A stretch of DNA of 64,000 bases from Alteribacter aurantiacus DSM 18675 (GCF_000429705.1 NZ_KE386941.1:620001-684000); one strand, 5' to 3'; numbered from the stretch's first letter, positions 1-8,319 are shown. Made by a program: numbers and translations. Notes: a model not told the origin generated them from the sequence alone.

Positions 1-18
1 ACGGCAGGGTGTGTGAGA

Positions 19-144
19 ATGGAGAATAAAGACATTGAATTTCTCTTTGAACAGGTGCCAGTTGGAATGAAAATCCTTGTTATCGATGATGAACGGTCCT
101 TTGAAGAGCTTGGTATTGAGAATGGTGCATTGGAGTATAAATGA
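19..144 (+). CDS. Small unidentified protein, possibly the 3' end of a longer gene
   Basis: ATG at 19 opens a 41-residue acidic protein ending at TGA 142-144. An AGGGTG about eight bases before the ATG could be a ribosome binding site. The frame stays open to the left edge of the window, with a GTG at 13, so this may be the tail of a longer gene. I do not recognise the family: it has no membrane segment and no cysteine motif. It converges on prli42, and the two share a perfect inverted-repeat terminator. Confidence 0.45.
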   Translation: MENKDIEFLFEQVPVGMKILVIDDERSFEELGIENGALEYK

Positions 145-162
145 AAGATCTGAACAGCTAAA

Positions 163-198
163 AGGCCGTTCCCCAATATTGGGGAACGGCCTATTTTT
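163..198. terminator. Bidirectional rho-independent terminator
   Basis: Positions 163-192 form a perfect palindrome, AGGCCGTTCCCC followed by its complement around an AATATT centre. T-rich sequence lies on the right side and A-rich sequence on the left. It sits between two convergent short genes and would serve both. Confidence 0.85.
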
Positions 199-218
199 AT
201 TGCTTCATTATAACGGGT

Positions 219-308
219 TTACCACATTGTTGCTCCCATCATTACTGTACCTAAAAACATAATGGCAATCATCATATAAATAATGGCTTTACGTGCTTTG
301 CGGGGCAT
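219..308 (-). CDS. prli42: Prli42-type stressosome membrane miniprotein
   Basis: This 29-residue protein starts MPRKARKAII and continues as one hydrophobic, methionine-rich helix ending GATMW. The ATG at 308 follows a strong AAGGAGG (317-323) with 8-nt spacing. A basic N-terminus followed by a single transmembrane helix in about 30 residues matches the Prli42 family, which in Listeria tethers the RsbR stressosome to the membrane for sigma-B activation. From memory, Prli42 genes in Bacillus lie next to methylmalonyl-CoA mutase genes, as here. Assignment rests on size, topology and neighbourhood. Confidence 0.72.
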   Translation of the reverse strand: MPRKARKAIIYMMIAIMFLGTVMMGATMW

Positions 309-468
309 ACATCGTACCTCCTTACAAGAATCATACCCTTATTTTAATAAAAATGAAGCAATAAGACAAGGGGCACTCCTCTTATAAATCACGGTTTAAA
401 TATACTTTAGGAAAATAATGAATTTTTTGACGAGAAGGATTTAACCATGTCGAAATCGAAGTATAGTA

Positions 469-482
469 TGTTAGCGCTTTCT
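469..482 (+). promoter_or_regulatory. Candidate cre (CcpA) site before the methylmalonyl-CoA operon
   Basis: TGTTAGCGCTTTCT matches the catabolite-response consensus TGWAANCGNTNWCA at all but two positions. It lies 35 nt before the mutase ATG and just after a possible -10 box (TATAGT, 463-468). That placement would repress propionate/branched-chain catabolism when sugar is available. I see no convincing -35 box. Confidence 0.5.
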
Positions 483-517
483 TTACAAAGCTATTGATCA
501 AAGGAGGTCACATCCCC

Positions 518-2164
518 ATGAAAACGAAAGAGTCCTCATATTATAAAGAGTGGACAGAAAAGACAGAACAAGAAACCACTAAAAAGCCGGAAAGACAAGA
601 TGGTTTCAAAACATCCTCAAACATTCCATTAGAACGAGTATACGTTCCGGAAAATATAACGGAGACATACAAAGAAGAAATCGGATTACCGGGTGAATAT
701 CCTTATACGAGGGGTATTCGACGCACCATGTATCGCGGTCGACATTGGACGATGAGACAATATGCAGGTTTCGGATCAGCAAAAGAAACCAATACGAGAT
801 TTCGTTACTTACTCGATCAAGGACAGACAGGATTAAGTGTTGCATTTGATTTGCCGACCCAAATTGGCTACGATTCCGACGATGGGATGGCACTGGGTGA
901 AGTAGGGAAGGTCGGGGTAGCGATTGATTCACTAGAAGATATGGAGCAATTGCTTGATGGTATTGCCTTGGACAAGGTAAGTACCTCTATGACCATTAAT
1001 GCACCTGCTGCTGTACTTCTGGCAATGTATATGGTTGTAGCTGAAAAGCAAGGTGTACCACCTGAAAAGATCCAAGGAACCATTCAAAATGACATCTTAA
1101 AAGAATATATTGCCAGGGGAACGTATATCTATCCTCCTAAACCTTCGATGAGGTTAATTACAGATATCTTCTCCTATTGTGCTGAACATGCACCGAAGTT
1201 TAATACTATTTCAATAAGCGGCTACCATATCCGAGAAGCTGGATCCAATGCTGTTCAAGAGCTGGCATTTACAATTGCAAATGCAAAGGCGTATGTGGAA
1301 GCTGCAATTGAATCTGGACTTGATGTGGATATATTTGCCCCAAGGCTAGCGTTCTTCTTTAACGGTCATAATCATTTCTTTGAAGAGGTGGCAAAGTTCC
1401 GAGCGGCTAGACGAATGTGGGCTAAGATCATGAAGGAAGAATACGGTGCAAAAAATGAAAAGAGCTGGCAACTTAGGTTCCATACTCAAGTTGCAGGATC
1501 AACGCTTACCGCACAACAGCCTGATAATAATATCGTTCGGGTCGCACTTCAGGCACTTGCAGCCGTTATGGGTGGTACTCAGAGTCTTCACACGAATGCA
1601 AAAGACGAGGCACTCGCCCTGCCGACTGAAGACTCAGCCAGAATCGCGCTTCGCACGCAGCAAATTATTGCGAATGAAACAGGCGTGGCAGATACGATTG
1701 ACCCTCTAGGGGGTTCTTACTATGTGGAAGCTCTTACTGACGAAATGGAAGCGGAAGCCATTAAATACATTAAAGAAATCGAAAACCGTGGAGGAGCTGT
1801 AGCGGCAGTCGATCAGCAATATATGCAACGAGAGATCAGAAGAACGGCGTATGAAACACAAAAGAAAATTGAAAACGAAGAAGAGATCGTTGTAGGGGTA
1901 AATAAGTACCGATTAGAAGAAGAGCCGGAGCCGGAACTTCTAGAAGTGAATGAAAGCTTTGTGAACGAGCAACACGATCGTTTACAGGCGATACGAAAGA
2001 AAAGAGATAGTGTGAAAGTGAAAAAGGCCCTTGAAGAATTGAAATTCCAAGCAGAAGGAAATGGGAACCTGATGCCTTACATTAAAGAAGCTGTTAGAGA
2101 ATATGCAACAATAGGGGAAATTTGCAACACACTTCGAGACGTGTTCGGAGAGTATCAAGGGTAA
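518..2164 (+). CDS. Methylmalonyl-CoA mutase, large (catalytic) subunit without B12 domain
   Basis: A 548-residue protein equivalent to the substrate-binding TIM-barrel part of methylmalonyl-CoA mutase. It interconverts (R)-methylmalonyl-CoA and succinyl-CoA. Family motifs include PGEYPYTRGI and RQYAGFG near residues 60-90, SGYHIREAG, FFFNGHNHFFEE and GGTQSLHTNAKDEA. Full-length mutases run past 700 residues; here the cobalamin domain is in the next gene, as in archaeal and Bacillus split mutases. I start at ATG 518 because AAGGAGG lies at 501-507; an in-frame upstream start at 494 has no such site. First gene of a tight three-gene operon. Confidence 0.93.
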   Translation: MKTKESSYYKEWTEKTEQETTKKPERQDGFKTSSNIPLERVYVPENITETYKEEIGLPGEYPYTRGIRRTMYRGRHWTMRQYAGFGSAKETNTRFRYLLDQGQTGLSVAFDLPTQIGYDSDDGMALGEVGKVGVAIDSLEDMEQLLDGIALDKVSTSMTINAPAAVLLAMYMVVAEKQGVPPEKIQGTIQNDILKEYIARGTYIYPPKPSMRLITDIFSYCAEHAPKFNTISISGYHIREAGSNAVQELAFTIANAKAYVEAAIESGLDVDIFAPRLAFFFNGHNHFFEEVAKFRAARRMWAKIMKEEYGAKNEKSWQLRFHTQVAGSTLTAQQPDNNIVRVALQALAAVMGGTQSLHTNAKDEALALPTEDSARIALRTQQIIANETGVADTIDPLGGSYYVEALTDEMEAEAIKYIKEIENRGGAVAAVDQQYMQREIRRTAYETQKKIENEEEIVVGVNKYRLEEEPEPELLEVNESFVNEQHDRLQAIRKKRDSVKVKKALEELKFQAEGNGNLMPYIKEAVREYATIGEICNTLRDVFGEYQG

Positions 2165-2182
2165 GTTAAGGGGGAAACCAAC

Positions 2183-3031
2183 ATGAATAAAAAGATCAGA
2201 GTACTTATTGCGAAACCAGGTTTAGATGGACATGATAGAGGGGCGCTTGTGATTGCTCAAGCGCTTCGGGATGCTGGTATGGAAGTGATTTATACTGGAT
2301 TAAGGCAATCGCCGAAGCAAATCGTAAGGGCAGCTCTACAAGAGGATGTAGATGCCATTGGTTTATCTTGCTTGTCAGGGGCTCATAATGTTTTGTTTCC
2401 GGAAGTGTTGAGGCTGTTAAAAGAAGAGAAGGCTGAAGATATTATCGTTTTTGGTGGGGGTGTTATTCCCTATCACGACGCCGTTGCCCTCGAAGAGAAA
2501 GGAATCAAGAAAATCTTCACACCGGGTACATCAACAAAAGCGGTAGCTGCTTTTGTTGAACAAGCAGTCTATGAAAACCTTGGTTTGAAAAAAGAGTTGT
2601 TACAGCCTCCCACTGGGGTTGATCATATCGGCATTGCTGTCCATTCGATTGAGCAAGCGATGACGTTTTACGGAGACCACCTCCATTTAAAAGCGGAGGC
2701 AACGGTTGAAGTCCCTTCAGAAGGGGTTCGAGTAGCTTTTGTACCTGTTGGTAATACAAAGCTGGAATTACTGGAGCCGTTAAACGAAGAAAGTCCTGTA
2801 GCTGCCTTCCTAAAGAAAAGAGGAGAGGGTATTCACCACGTCGCTTTCTCTACTGGATCACTTGAAGAGAGGTTGGAACAGTTGAAAAAAGAAGGAATTC
2901 CTGTTATTACGGACAAGCCGAAAACAGGTGCTGGAGGATATCCGATTGCATTCTTGCATCCGAAAGCATCCAACGGGGTACTTGTGGAGCTTTGTGACCC
3001 GAAGCAAAAAGAAGAAGGTGTAAAGTCATAA
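2183..3031 (+). CDS. Fused B12-binding mutase subunit and methylmalonyl-CoA epimerase
   Basis: A 282-residue protein with two domains in one frame. Residues 1-135 are a cobalamin-binding domain with the base-off motif DGHDRG (His17 is the expected cobalt ligand), LSCLSGAH, and the glycine turn FGGGVIP. Residues 145-280 are a glyoxalase/VOC-fold methylmalonyl-CoA epimerase with VDHIGIAV, GIHHVAFS and VELCDP, which supply the His, His and Glu metal ligands. One chain would therefore hold the B12 half of the mutase and the enzyme converting (S)- to (R)-methylmalonyl-CoA. It starts 18 nt after the large subunit, and its TAA overlaps the next ATG by one base. The epimerase part corresponds to B. 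subtilis YqjC. Confidence 0.9.
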   Translation: MNKKIRVLIAKPGLDGHDRGALVIAQALRDAGMEVIYTGLRQSPKQIVRAALQEDVDAIGLSCLSGAHNVLFPEVLRLLKEEKAEDIIVFGGGVIPYHDAVALEEKGIKKIFTPGTSTKAVAAFVEQAVYENLGLKKELLQPPTGVDHIGIAVHSIEQAMTFYGDHLHLKAEATVEVPSEGVRVAFVPVGNTKLELLEPLNEESPVAAFLKKRGEGIHHVAFSTGSLEERLEQLKKEGIPVITDKPKTGAGGYPIAFLHPKASNGVLVELCDPKQKEEGVKS

Positions 3032-4581
3032 TGGATATGTACGATAAAATCAATGAACTGTATGATAAACGTCGCGCTGTTGAACTTGGAGGCGGGGATG
3101 ATCGAATAGAAAAGCAACATGAAAAAGGTAAATTAACAGCAAGGGAGCGAATTGATTTACTTGTTGATGAGGGGACATTTGTAGAACTGAATCCATACAT
3201 GGAGCACCGAAGTGTCGATTTTGGGATGGAGAAAGGATCAGCCCCTGGGGAAGGGGTCGTAACTGGATATGGGAAGGTAAACGGGCGGCTCATTTTCTTA
3301 TTTGCCCAGGATTTCACTGTATACGGTGGTGCTTTAGGAGAAATGCACGCTAAGAAAATAGCAAGTGCAATGGACCTTGCTGTGAAAAACAAAGCACCAT
3401 TTGTTGGTTTAAATGATTCGGGAGGAGCGAGGATACAAGAAGGGGTATTATCCCTTGATGGGTATGGACACGTTTTTTACCGAAACTCGATATACTCAGG
3501 AGTGATCCCTCAAATAAGTGTCATTCTTGGGCCTTGTGCAGGTGGAGCTGTATATTCTCCAGCGATTACAGATTTTGTTTTTATGGTTGAGAAAACAAGT
3601 CAAATGTTTATTACAGGTCCTAAGGTTATCGAAACCGTGACAGGAGAACAAATCAGTAGTGAGGAATTAGGGGGAGCTTCCGTTCATGGAGCGATTAGCG
3701 GTAATGCACATTTTTCATGCCCAACAGAACAAGATGCCTTAAGTCAGGTCCGAGACTTATTAGGATATTTGCCACAGCATAATGAGGAGCTGCCTCCAAA
3801 AACAAAGGTGGAGTACGCAGGTGATGACTTTTTGTACAACCTTCCTGACATCGTGCCATTCGATCCAGCACGACCATATGATGTGAGGAAAGTATTAGAA
3901 ATGGTCGTTGATGACCAATCTTTCATGGAAGTTCAAAAGTCATTTGCTAAAAATGCTGTGATCGGTTTTGCAAGAATAGGCGGTCGTTCTGTAGGCCTTG
4001 TTGCAAATCAGCCGAAAGTGATGGCAGGAGGGTTGGATATCAATTCTTCTGATAAAATCTCCAGGTTTATTCGCATGTGCGATTGTTACAACGTACCACT
4101 CATTACATTTGAAGATGTGACCGGCTTTTTCCCGGGAGTAAAACAAGAACACGGAGGGATTATCCGTCATGGTGCTAAAATTCTCTATGCTTATTCAGAA
4201 GCAACAGTACCAAAAATTACGGTCATTACACGGAAAGCGTATGGTGGTGCCTATGTCGCATTGAACAGTAAGGCAATTGGAGCGGACCTCGTGTTTGCAT
4301 GGCCCAATGCAGAAATAGCGGTTATGGGACCTCATGGAGCTGCTAACATTATTTTTGCTAAAGAAATAAGAGAAAGTAGTAACCCCGAAGAAACGAGACA
4401 AAACAAAATCGAAGAATATCGTGAGAAGTTCGCTAATCCGTATGTTGCTGCAGCAAATGGTATGGTTGACGATGTGATCGACCCACGAGAAACAAGGCAA
4501 AAACTCTTGCAGAGTCTTGAGATGTTGGAGAAGAAGACGGAAGAACGTCCGAAAAAGAAACATGGGAACATACCCTTGTAG
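3031..4581 (+). CDS. Acyl-CoA (propionyl/methylmalonyl-CoA) carboxyltransferase subunit
   Basis: A 516-residue biotin-dependent carboxyltransferase of the PccB/MmdA family, homologous to B. subtilis YqjD. It moves carboxyl from carboxybiotin to propionyl-CoA, or acts in reverse. Crotonase-fold landmarks are GLNDSGGARIQEG and GPCAGGAVYSP in the N-terminal half, and FEDVTGFFPG and RKAYGGAYVA in the C-terminal half, which form the acyl-CoA and biotin oxyanion holes. It is translationally coupled to the mutase/epimerase gene (TAATG). No biotin carboxylase or biotin carrier is in the window, so those subunits must come from elsewhere. The operon would turn propionyl-CoA into succinyl-CoA. Confidence 0.9.
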   Translation: MDMYDKINELYDKRRAVELGGGDDRIEKQHEKGKLTARERIDLLVDEGTFVELNPYMEHRSVDFGMEKGSAPGEGVVTGYGKVNGRLIFLFAQDFTVYGGALGEMHAKKIASAMDLAVKNKAPFVGLNDSGGARIQEGVLSLDGYGHVFYRNSIYSGVIPQISVILGPCAGGAVYSPAITDFVFMVEKTSQMFITGPKVIETVTGEQISSEELGGASVHGAISGNAHFSCPTEQDALSQVRDLLGYLPQHNEELPPKTKVEYAGDDFLYNLPDIVPFDPARPYDVRKVLEMVVDDQSFMEVQKSFAKNAVIGFARIGGRSVGLVANQPKVMAGGLDINSSDKISRFIRMCDCYNVPLITFEDVTGFFPGVKQEHGGIIRHGAKILYAYSEATVPKITVITRKAYGGAYVALNSKAIGADLVFAWPNAEIAVMGPHGAANIIFAKEIRESSNPEETRQNKIEEYREKFANPYVAAANGMVDDVIDPRETRQKLLQSLEMLEKKTEERPKKKHGNIPL

Positions 4582-4599
4582 GACATTTGGCTTTTCCTT

Positions 4600-4608
4600 T
4601 GCTATACT
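4600..4608 (+). promoter_or_regulatory. Extended -10 promoter for the PepT-like gene
   Basis: TGCTATACT matches an extended sigma-A -10 element (TGNTATACT). There is no good -35 at the usual distance. Transcription from here would place the 4625-4668 hairpin in the 5' leader of the peptidase mRNA. Confidence 0.5.
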
Positions 4609-4624
4609 AAAAGAGAAATAAGGC

Positions 4625-4668
4625 GAAGGCGCTAAAAAAGTTTGGTCTTCAACTTTTTCAGTCCCTTC
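4625..4668 (+). repeat. Leader hairpin, copy 1 of a three-copy family
   Basis: GAAGG...CTAAAAAAGTT pairs with AACTTTTTCAG...CCTTC. The right arm ends 26 nt before the ATG of the peptidase gene. Related hairpins lie at 14553-14594 and 52773-52814, each about 26 nt before a start codon. No T-run follows the stem, so it is not a typical terminator. Confidence 0.65.
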
Positions 4669-4694
4669 CAATAAGGCATAATGGAGGCTTTTAC

Positions 4695-5810
4695 ATGATT
4701 AATGAACAACGTTTAGTTGATGAGTTTAAAGAACTCGTTCAAATTGATTCAGAAACGAAGTACGAAACAGCCATTGCAAAAGTATTAAAAGAGAAGTTTG
4801 AAACGTTAGGCGTTCACGTTAAAGAAGATGATACAACATCAATTACGGGTCACGGAGCAGGAAACTTGATCTGTACTTTGGAAGGAACAAAAGAAGTAGA
4901 TCCTATTTATTTCACCTCTCATATGGATACTGTTGTACCTGGAAAAGGTGTAACACCTATTGAGGAAGATGGATACATAAAATCAGATGGCACAACGATC
5001 CTAGGTGCAGATGATAAAGCAGGTTTGGCTGCCATGTTTGAAGCGATTCGTGTATTAAAAGAGAACAACATTGAGCATGGGACCATTCAATTTATTATTA
5101 CAGTAGGTGAAGAATCCGGACTTGTTGGTGCGAAAGCTCTCGATCCTGCTGATATTATTGCAAAGTATGGATTTGCATTAGACAGTGACGGAGAAGTAGG
5201 GAATATTATCATTGCTGCTCCAACACAAGCAAAAGTGAAGGCAACAGTATACGGAAAAACGGCTCATGCAGGTGTAGCACCTGAAAAAGGTGTCTCTGCC
5301 ATTACGATTGCATCCAAAGCGGTGGCACGTATGCCTCTTGGACGTATTGACGAGGAGACAACTGCCAATATCGGACGTTTTGAAGGTGGTAGCCAAACAA
5401 ACATTGTCTGCGATCGTGTTGATATTCTTGCTGAAGCCCGCTCTCTCATTGGCCCTAAAATGGAAGCGCAAGTAGAGAAAATGAAAGTTGCATTCGAAGA
5501 AGCGGCAGAAGAGATGGGTGGCAAGGTTGAGCTTGATATCGATGTTATGTATGCCGGCTTTAAGCATGAAGATGGAGACGACATTGTTGAACTTGCTAAA
5601 CGAGCGGCACGTTCCATCGGGCGAGAGCCAAAGCTTTTACAAAGCGGCGGGGGAAGTGATGCGAACATCATTGCAGGTCATGGTGTTCCAACGATTAACC
5701 TCGGTGTGGGTTATGAAGAAATTCATACAACAAACGAACGCATGCCCATTGGCGAACTCGTAAAGACTGCTGAAATGGTTGTCGCACTCATTGAAGAAGC
5801 GGCAAAATAA
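4695..5810 (+). CDS. M20 family metallopeptidase, peptidase T-like (YqjE)
   Basis: A 371-residue zinc-dependent M20 peptidase related to B. subtilis YqjE and tripeptidase PepT. Metal-site motifs are in order: SHMDTV (His, Asp), GADDKAGLA (bridging Asp), VGEESG (catalytic and metal Glu), LDSDGE, and a C-terminal ligand region around HTTNE. The middle (about residues 180-290) is the dimerisation lid beginning KVKATVYGKTAHAG. It probably cleaves short peptides in the cytoplasm; the substrate cannot be read from sequence. The ATG follows ATGGAGG. It sits where yqjE does in B. subtilis, right after the carboxyltransferase, but has its own promoter and hairpin leader. Confidence 0.87.
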   Translation: MINEQRLVDEFKELVQIDSETKYETAIAKVLKEKFETLGVHVKEDDTTSITGHGAGNLICTLEGTKEVDPIYFTSHMDTVVPGKGVTPIEEDGYIKSDGTTILGADDKAGLAAMFEAIRVLKENNIEHGTIQFIITVGEESGLVGAKALDPADIIAKYGFALDSDGEVGNIIIAAPTQAKVKATVYGKTAHAGVAPEKGVSAITIASKAVARMPLGRIDEETTANIGRFEGGSQTNIVCDRVDILAEARSLIGPKMEAQVEKMKVAFEEAAEEMGGKVELDIDVMYAGFKHEDGDDIVELAKRAARSIGREPKLLQSGGGSDANIIAGHGVPTINLGVGYEEIHTTNERMPIGELVKTAEMVVALIEEAAK

Positions 5811-5815
5811 CGATC

Positions 5816-5858
5816 AAAAAACCTTGAAATCTCCTTGATTTCAAGGTTTTTTTTGTTT
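5816..5858 (+). terminator. Rho-independent terminator of the peptidase gene
   Basis: AAACCTTGAAAT pairs with GATTTCAAGGTTT around CTCCTT, followed by eight T residues. It starts just after the TAA. Confidence 0.9.
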
Positions 5859-6015
5859 TGATAAGGGATACAGAAACAGTTCTGAGTTCTATTTTTAGAC
5901 ATCCTTTGTGAAAAACTGTGACTTTTTATGGAATAACACACTTCATTTGGCGAATTATGGTATTATAACTTAGAAGCTTTTCTATTAAACTTATTAGCTA
6001 AGGAGAAGTTGCCCC

Positions 6016-6534
6016 ATGTCAGTGAGTCAAAACAATCATCTATTAATGAACTATATTAGAGGAATGGCCAAAACACTGGAAGAAGAGTGGCAAACAAGTG
6101 CTCGTGATCTAGGTCTGACTTTAGCTGAACAGCACATCATGTGGATCGTTCATTTAGAAGGGAAAGCATCTATTTCGCGTATTGCAAAAGTCGGCCTTTG
6201 GGACCGGTCAACGGTTATGCAAGTCATTAAACGACTTGTAAGCAAAGGGTTTGTGCAAGTACTAAAAGACGATCGTGATTTACGTGTATCCTATGTGGTC
6301 TTAACAAATGAAGGAGAATCGAAGCGGAAGGAAACGCAAAAGGAATCCTTTGAACTATTTGATTTCATTGATGATTATCAAAAGCGTAATCCGGGATTTA
6401 TCGAGCAATTGATCTCTTTTCATAGAGAAGCAAACCGTCATTTTCACGGTGATGACTTTGTGGAATGGGTGGATAAAACGACGCAGGAATACGACGAAAA
6501 AACAGCTGAGAAGAGTAGTGCAAATCATAAATGA
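6016..6534 (+). CDS. MarR-type regulator of the Hpr/ScoC family
   Basis: A 172-residue winged-helix protein. Residues 33-105 match ScoC: LTLAEQHIMWIVHLEGKASI, then SRIAKVG (helix 2), STVMQVIKRL (recognition helix), and a wing around KDDRDLRVSYVVLT. The later HREANRHFHGDDF corresponds to the conserved end segment of B. subtilis Hpr. ScoC represses protease, transport and sporulation genes in the transition state. This copy is shorter than the roughly 203-residue B. subtilis protein, mainly at both ends. It stands alone between terminators. A second ScoC paralogue elsewhere in the genome cannot be excluded, so I give no gene symbol. Confidence 0.8.
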   Translation: MSVSQNNHLLMNYIRGMAKTLEEEWQTSARDLGLTLAEQHIMWIVHLEGKASISRIAKVGLWDRSTVMQVIKRLVSKGFVQVLKDDRDLRVSYVVLTNEGESKRKETQKESFELFDFIDDYQKRNPGFIEQLISFHREANRHFHGDDFVEWVDKTTQEYDEKTAEKSSANHK

Positions 6535-6543
6535 AGCAAAAAA

Positions 6544-6585
6544 AGAGCCGGCGGACGCCTTTATTGAAGGAGTCCAGCTGGCTCT
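6544..6585 (-). terminator. Terminator of the small reverse gene
   Basis: An imperfect stem (AGAGCC...GGCTCT arms, 17-18 pairs with one bulge) is followed on the minus strand by seven T residues. The hairpin spans the stop codon of the 66-residue reverse gene. That supports the gene being expressed. Confidence 0.6.
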
Positions 6586-6761
6586 ATTAATTCTCCAAAT
6601 TCAAGTGACTCTAAAATGATCTCCTGTGAATAACCTATCGTATCTGAAAGTTGCTCTATAGAAGGGGAAGGCCATTCGTTTTCCGCGTAGAGGGCCACAG
6701 TTTCCGTAATCAAGTAAAGAACAGAATCGTAGATGGTCTGGTTTCGGATGCATTCCGTCAT
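6561..6761 (-). CDS. Small HTH-like protein, weak likeness to sigma region 3
   Basis: A 66-residue acidic protein. The ATG at 6761 is preceded on the minus strand by AAAGGTGG at good spacing, and a terminator follows directly, so I regard it as real. Residues 28-55 read PSPSIEQLSDTIGYSQEIIL and then ESLEFG. This resembles the region 3 helix-turn-helix of SigB/SigF-type factors (EIA..LG.S.EEV..A.E.G), without regions 2 or 4. In B. subtilis a small gene, yqzH, lies next to a Y-family polymerase gene at a similar place, so positional equivalence is possible. Function unknown. Confidence 0.6.
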   Translation of the reverse strand: MTECIRNQTIYDSVLYLITETVALYAENEWPSPSIEQLSDTIGYSQEIILESLEFGELIEPAGLLQ

Positions 6762-6933
6762 AAATGGTGACCACCTTTCTATGTGGGGTTACTACAATGA
6801 TAACATACTTTATGGTTTATGAAACCCACTCACCCACAATCATCCCCTAAAGGCATTTTATTCCACCACCGAGTTGCTCAATTTGATTTTTTCGATCCAT
6901 CCATTCATGATGGAGAATGTGAGGTGAAAGGCA

Positions 6934-8214
6934 GTGAGTAAGCATAAAAGAGGTCGAATTATCTTTCACGTGGATATGAACAGTTTCTATGCATCTGTTG
7001 AAGCTGCCTACGATCCAACGTTAAAAGGGAAGCCCGTTGCGATTGCGGGAAACATAGAAGAGAGAAGAGGCATTGTTGTAACAGCCAGTTACGAAGCGCG
7101 GGGAAAAGGCGTGAAACCTCCAATGCCTTTGTGGGAAGCTAAAAAGCTTTGCCCAGACCTTGTTGTAAGAAAGCCGAATTTTGACCGGTATCGAAAGGCT
7201 TCCCAGGAAATGTTTCGCATTCTCTATGAGTATACACCACTGGTAGAACCAGTTAGCATTGATGAAGGCTACATGGATATAACGGAGGCAGTTGCTTCCA
7301 CAAGCGCTATTCAATTGGCTGAAATCATTCAATCTAGGCTAAAAAAAGAACTCAATCTCCCATCAAGTATAGGTATCGCACCTAACAAATTTTTAGCTAA
7401 AATGGCCAGTGATATGAAAAAGCCAATGGGGATTACCGTGTTACGAAAACGTGAGATCAATCGCGTTCTTTGGCCTATGAATACAAAGGAAATGCATGGA
7501 ATTGGTGAAAAAACAGCGGAAAAGCTCAATAAATCAGGAATTGATACTATTGGCGAACTGGCTAAAGCAAACCCGGAACACTTAAAACAAATACTTGGTA
7601 TTCATGGGCTGAAATTATATGAGAAAGCAAACGGAATTGACAATCGCCTTGTCGACCCCGATAGTGTAAATGAATTTAAAAGTATTGGGAACTCTACTAC
7701 GATGCCAAAAGACCTGACAGATGTTCACAAGGTAAAGAAAGTCTTAATGAATTTAGCCGATTCCGTAGCAAGAAGAATGAGGAAAAAAGAAGTATATGCA
7801 TGGAATGTTCAATTAACCATTCGTTATCATGACCGGAAAACAATAACGAGGAGTAGGAAGCTTGAATACCCTGTTCGTTCTCACCAAGATCTTTTTGAAG
7901 CATCTTCCGCCCTTTTCGATAAATATTGGAATCAAGAACCAGTAAGGCTTCTAGGTGTGACGGCTATGGATCTTGTAGAGAAATCGTACGCTTATAAACA
8001 GCTTGATTTATTTTCCTATAAAGAAGATGAAAAAAAACACCAGTTATCGACGACGGTGGATTCCATCCGTGATAAATTCGGAGAAAGCATGCTCTTAAAA
8101 GGTGTACAACTTTCGAAAGACCGGAGTGACCAGCTACGAGATCAAAAAAGACGGGGAACAAGCCTTGAAAAAGACTTTCTTAGAGAAAACCTGTTTAAAG
8201 ATAAAGATGAATAA
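6934..8214 (+). CDS. dinB: DNA polymerase IV (Y-family, YqjH/DinB1 type)
   Basis: A 426-residue translesion polymerase. Catalytic carboxylates are in HVDMNSFYASVE (Asp14) and PVSIDEGYMD near residue 110; the thumb HhH region includes MHGIGEKTAEKL; the little-finger domain fills about residues 240-355. The end QLDLFSYKEDE is a probable beta-clamp-binding motif (QLDLF). It starts at GTG 6934 after GAGGTGA. No SOS box is obvious upstream, unlike the second polymerase at 21.8 kb. Its position downstream of yqjE agrees with B. subtilis yqjH. A hairpin terminator follows. Confidence 0.93.
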   Translation: MSKHKRGRIIFHVDMNSFYASVEAAYDPTLKGKPVAIAGNIEERRGIVVTASYEARGKGVKPPMPLWEAKKLCPDLVVRKPNFDRYRKASQEMFRILYEYTPLVEPVSIDEGYMDITEAVASTSAIQLAEIIQSRLKKELNLPSSIGIAPNKFLAKMASDMKKPMGITVLRKREINRVLWPMNTKEMHGIGEKTAEKLNKSGIDTIGELAKANPEHLKQILGIHGLKLYEKANGIDNRLVDPDSVNEFKSIGNSTTMPKDLTDVHKVKKVLMNLADSVARRMRKKEVYAWNVQLTIRYHDRKTITRSRKLEYPVRSHQDLFEASSALFDKYWNQEPVRLLGVTAMDLVEKSYAYKQLDLFSYKEDEKKHQLSTTVDSIRDKFGESMLLKGVQLSKDRSDQLRDQKRRGTSLEKDFLRENLFKDKDE

Positions 8215-8252
8215 AAGATGACTACTTCAATGGGAAGGGTCATCTTTTTTGT
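8213..8252 (+). terminator. Terminator of dinB
   Basis: AAAGATGAC pairs with GTCATCTTT, followed by a run of T residues; it overlaps the stop codon of dinB. Confidence 0.85.
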
Positions 8253-8264
8253 TATTTGAATGTT

Positions 8265-8290
8265 TAAAAATGCTTCCGTTTATCCGATAT
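8265..8290 (+). promoter_or_regulatory. Sigma-D promoter of the satellite flagellar operon
   Basis: TAAA (8265-8268), 14 nt, then TCCGATAT (8283-8290). The sigma-D consensus is TAAA-N14-16-GCCGATAT, so only the first base of the -10 differs. It lies 30 nt before the FliK-like ATG at 8320. Confidence 0.82.
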
Positions 8291-8319
8291 AAGAAACAAG
8301 GATAAATGAGGTGAACAAC

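Noticed and set aside
77..262. A 61-codon forward ORF crossing the terminator at 163-198
   Set aside because: It runs through a perfect terminator palindrome and antisense to prli42.
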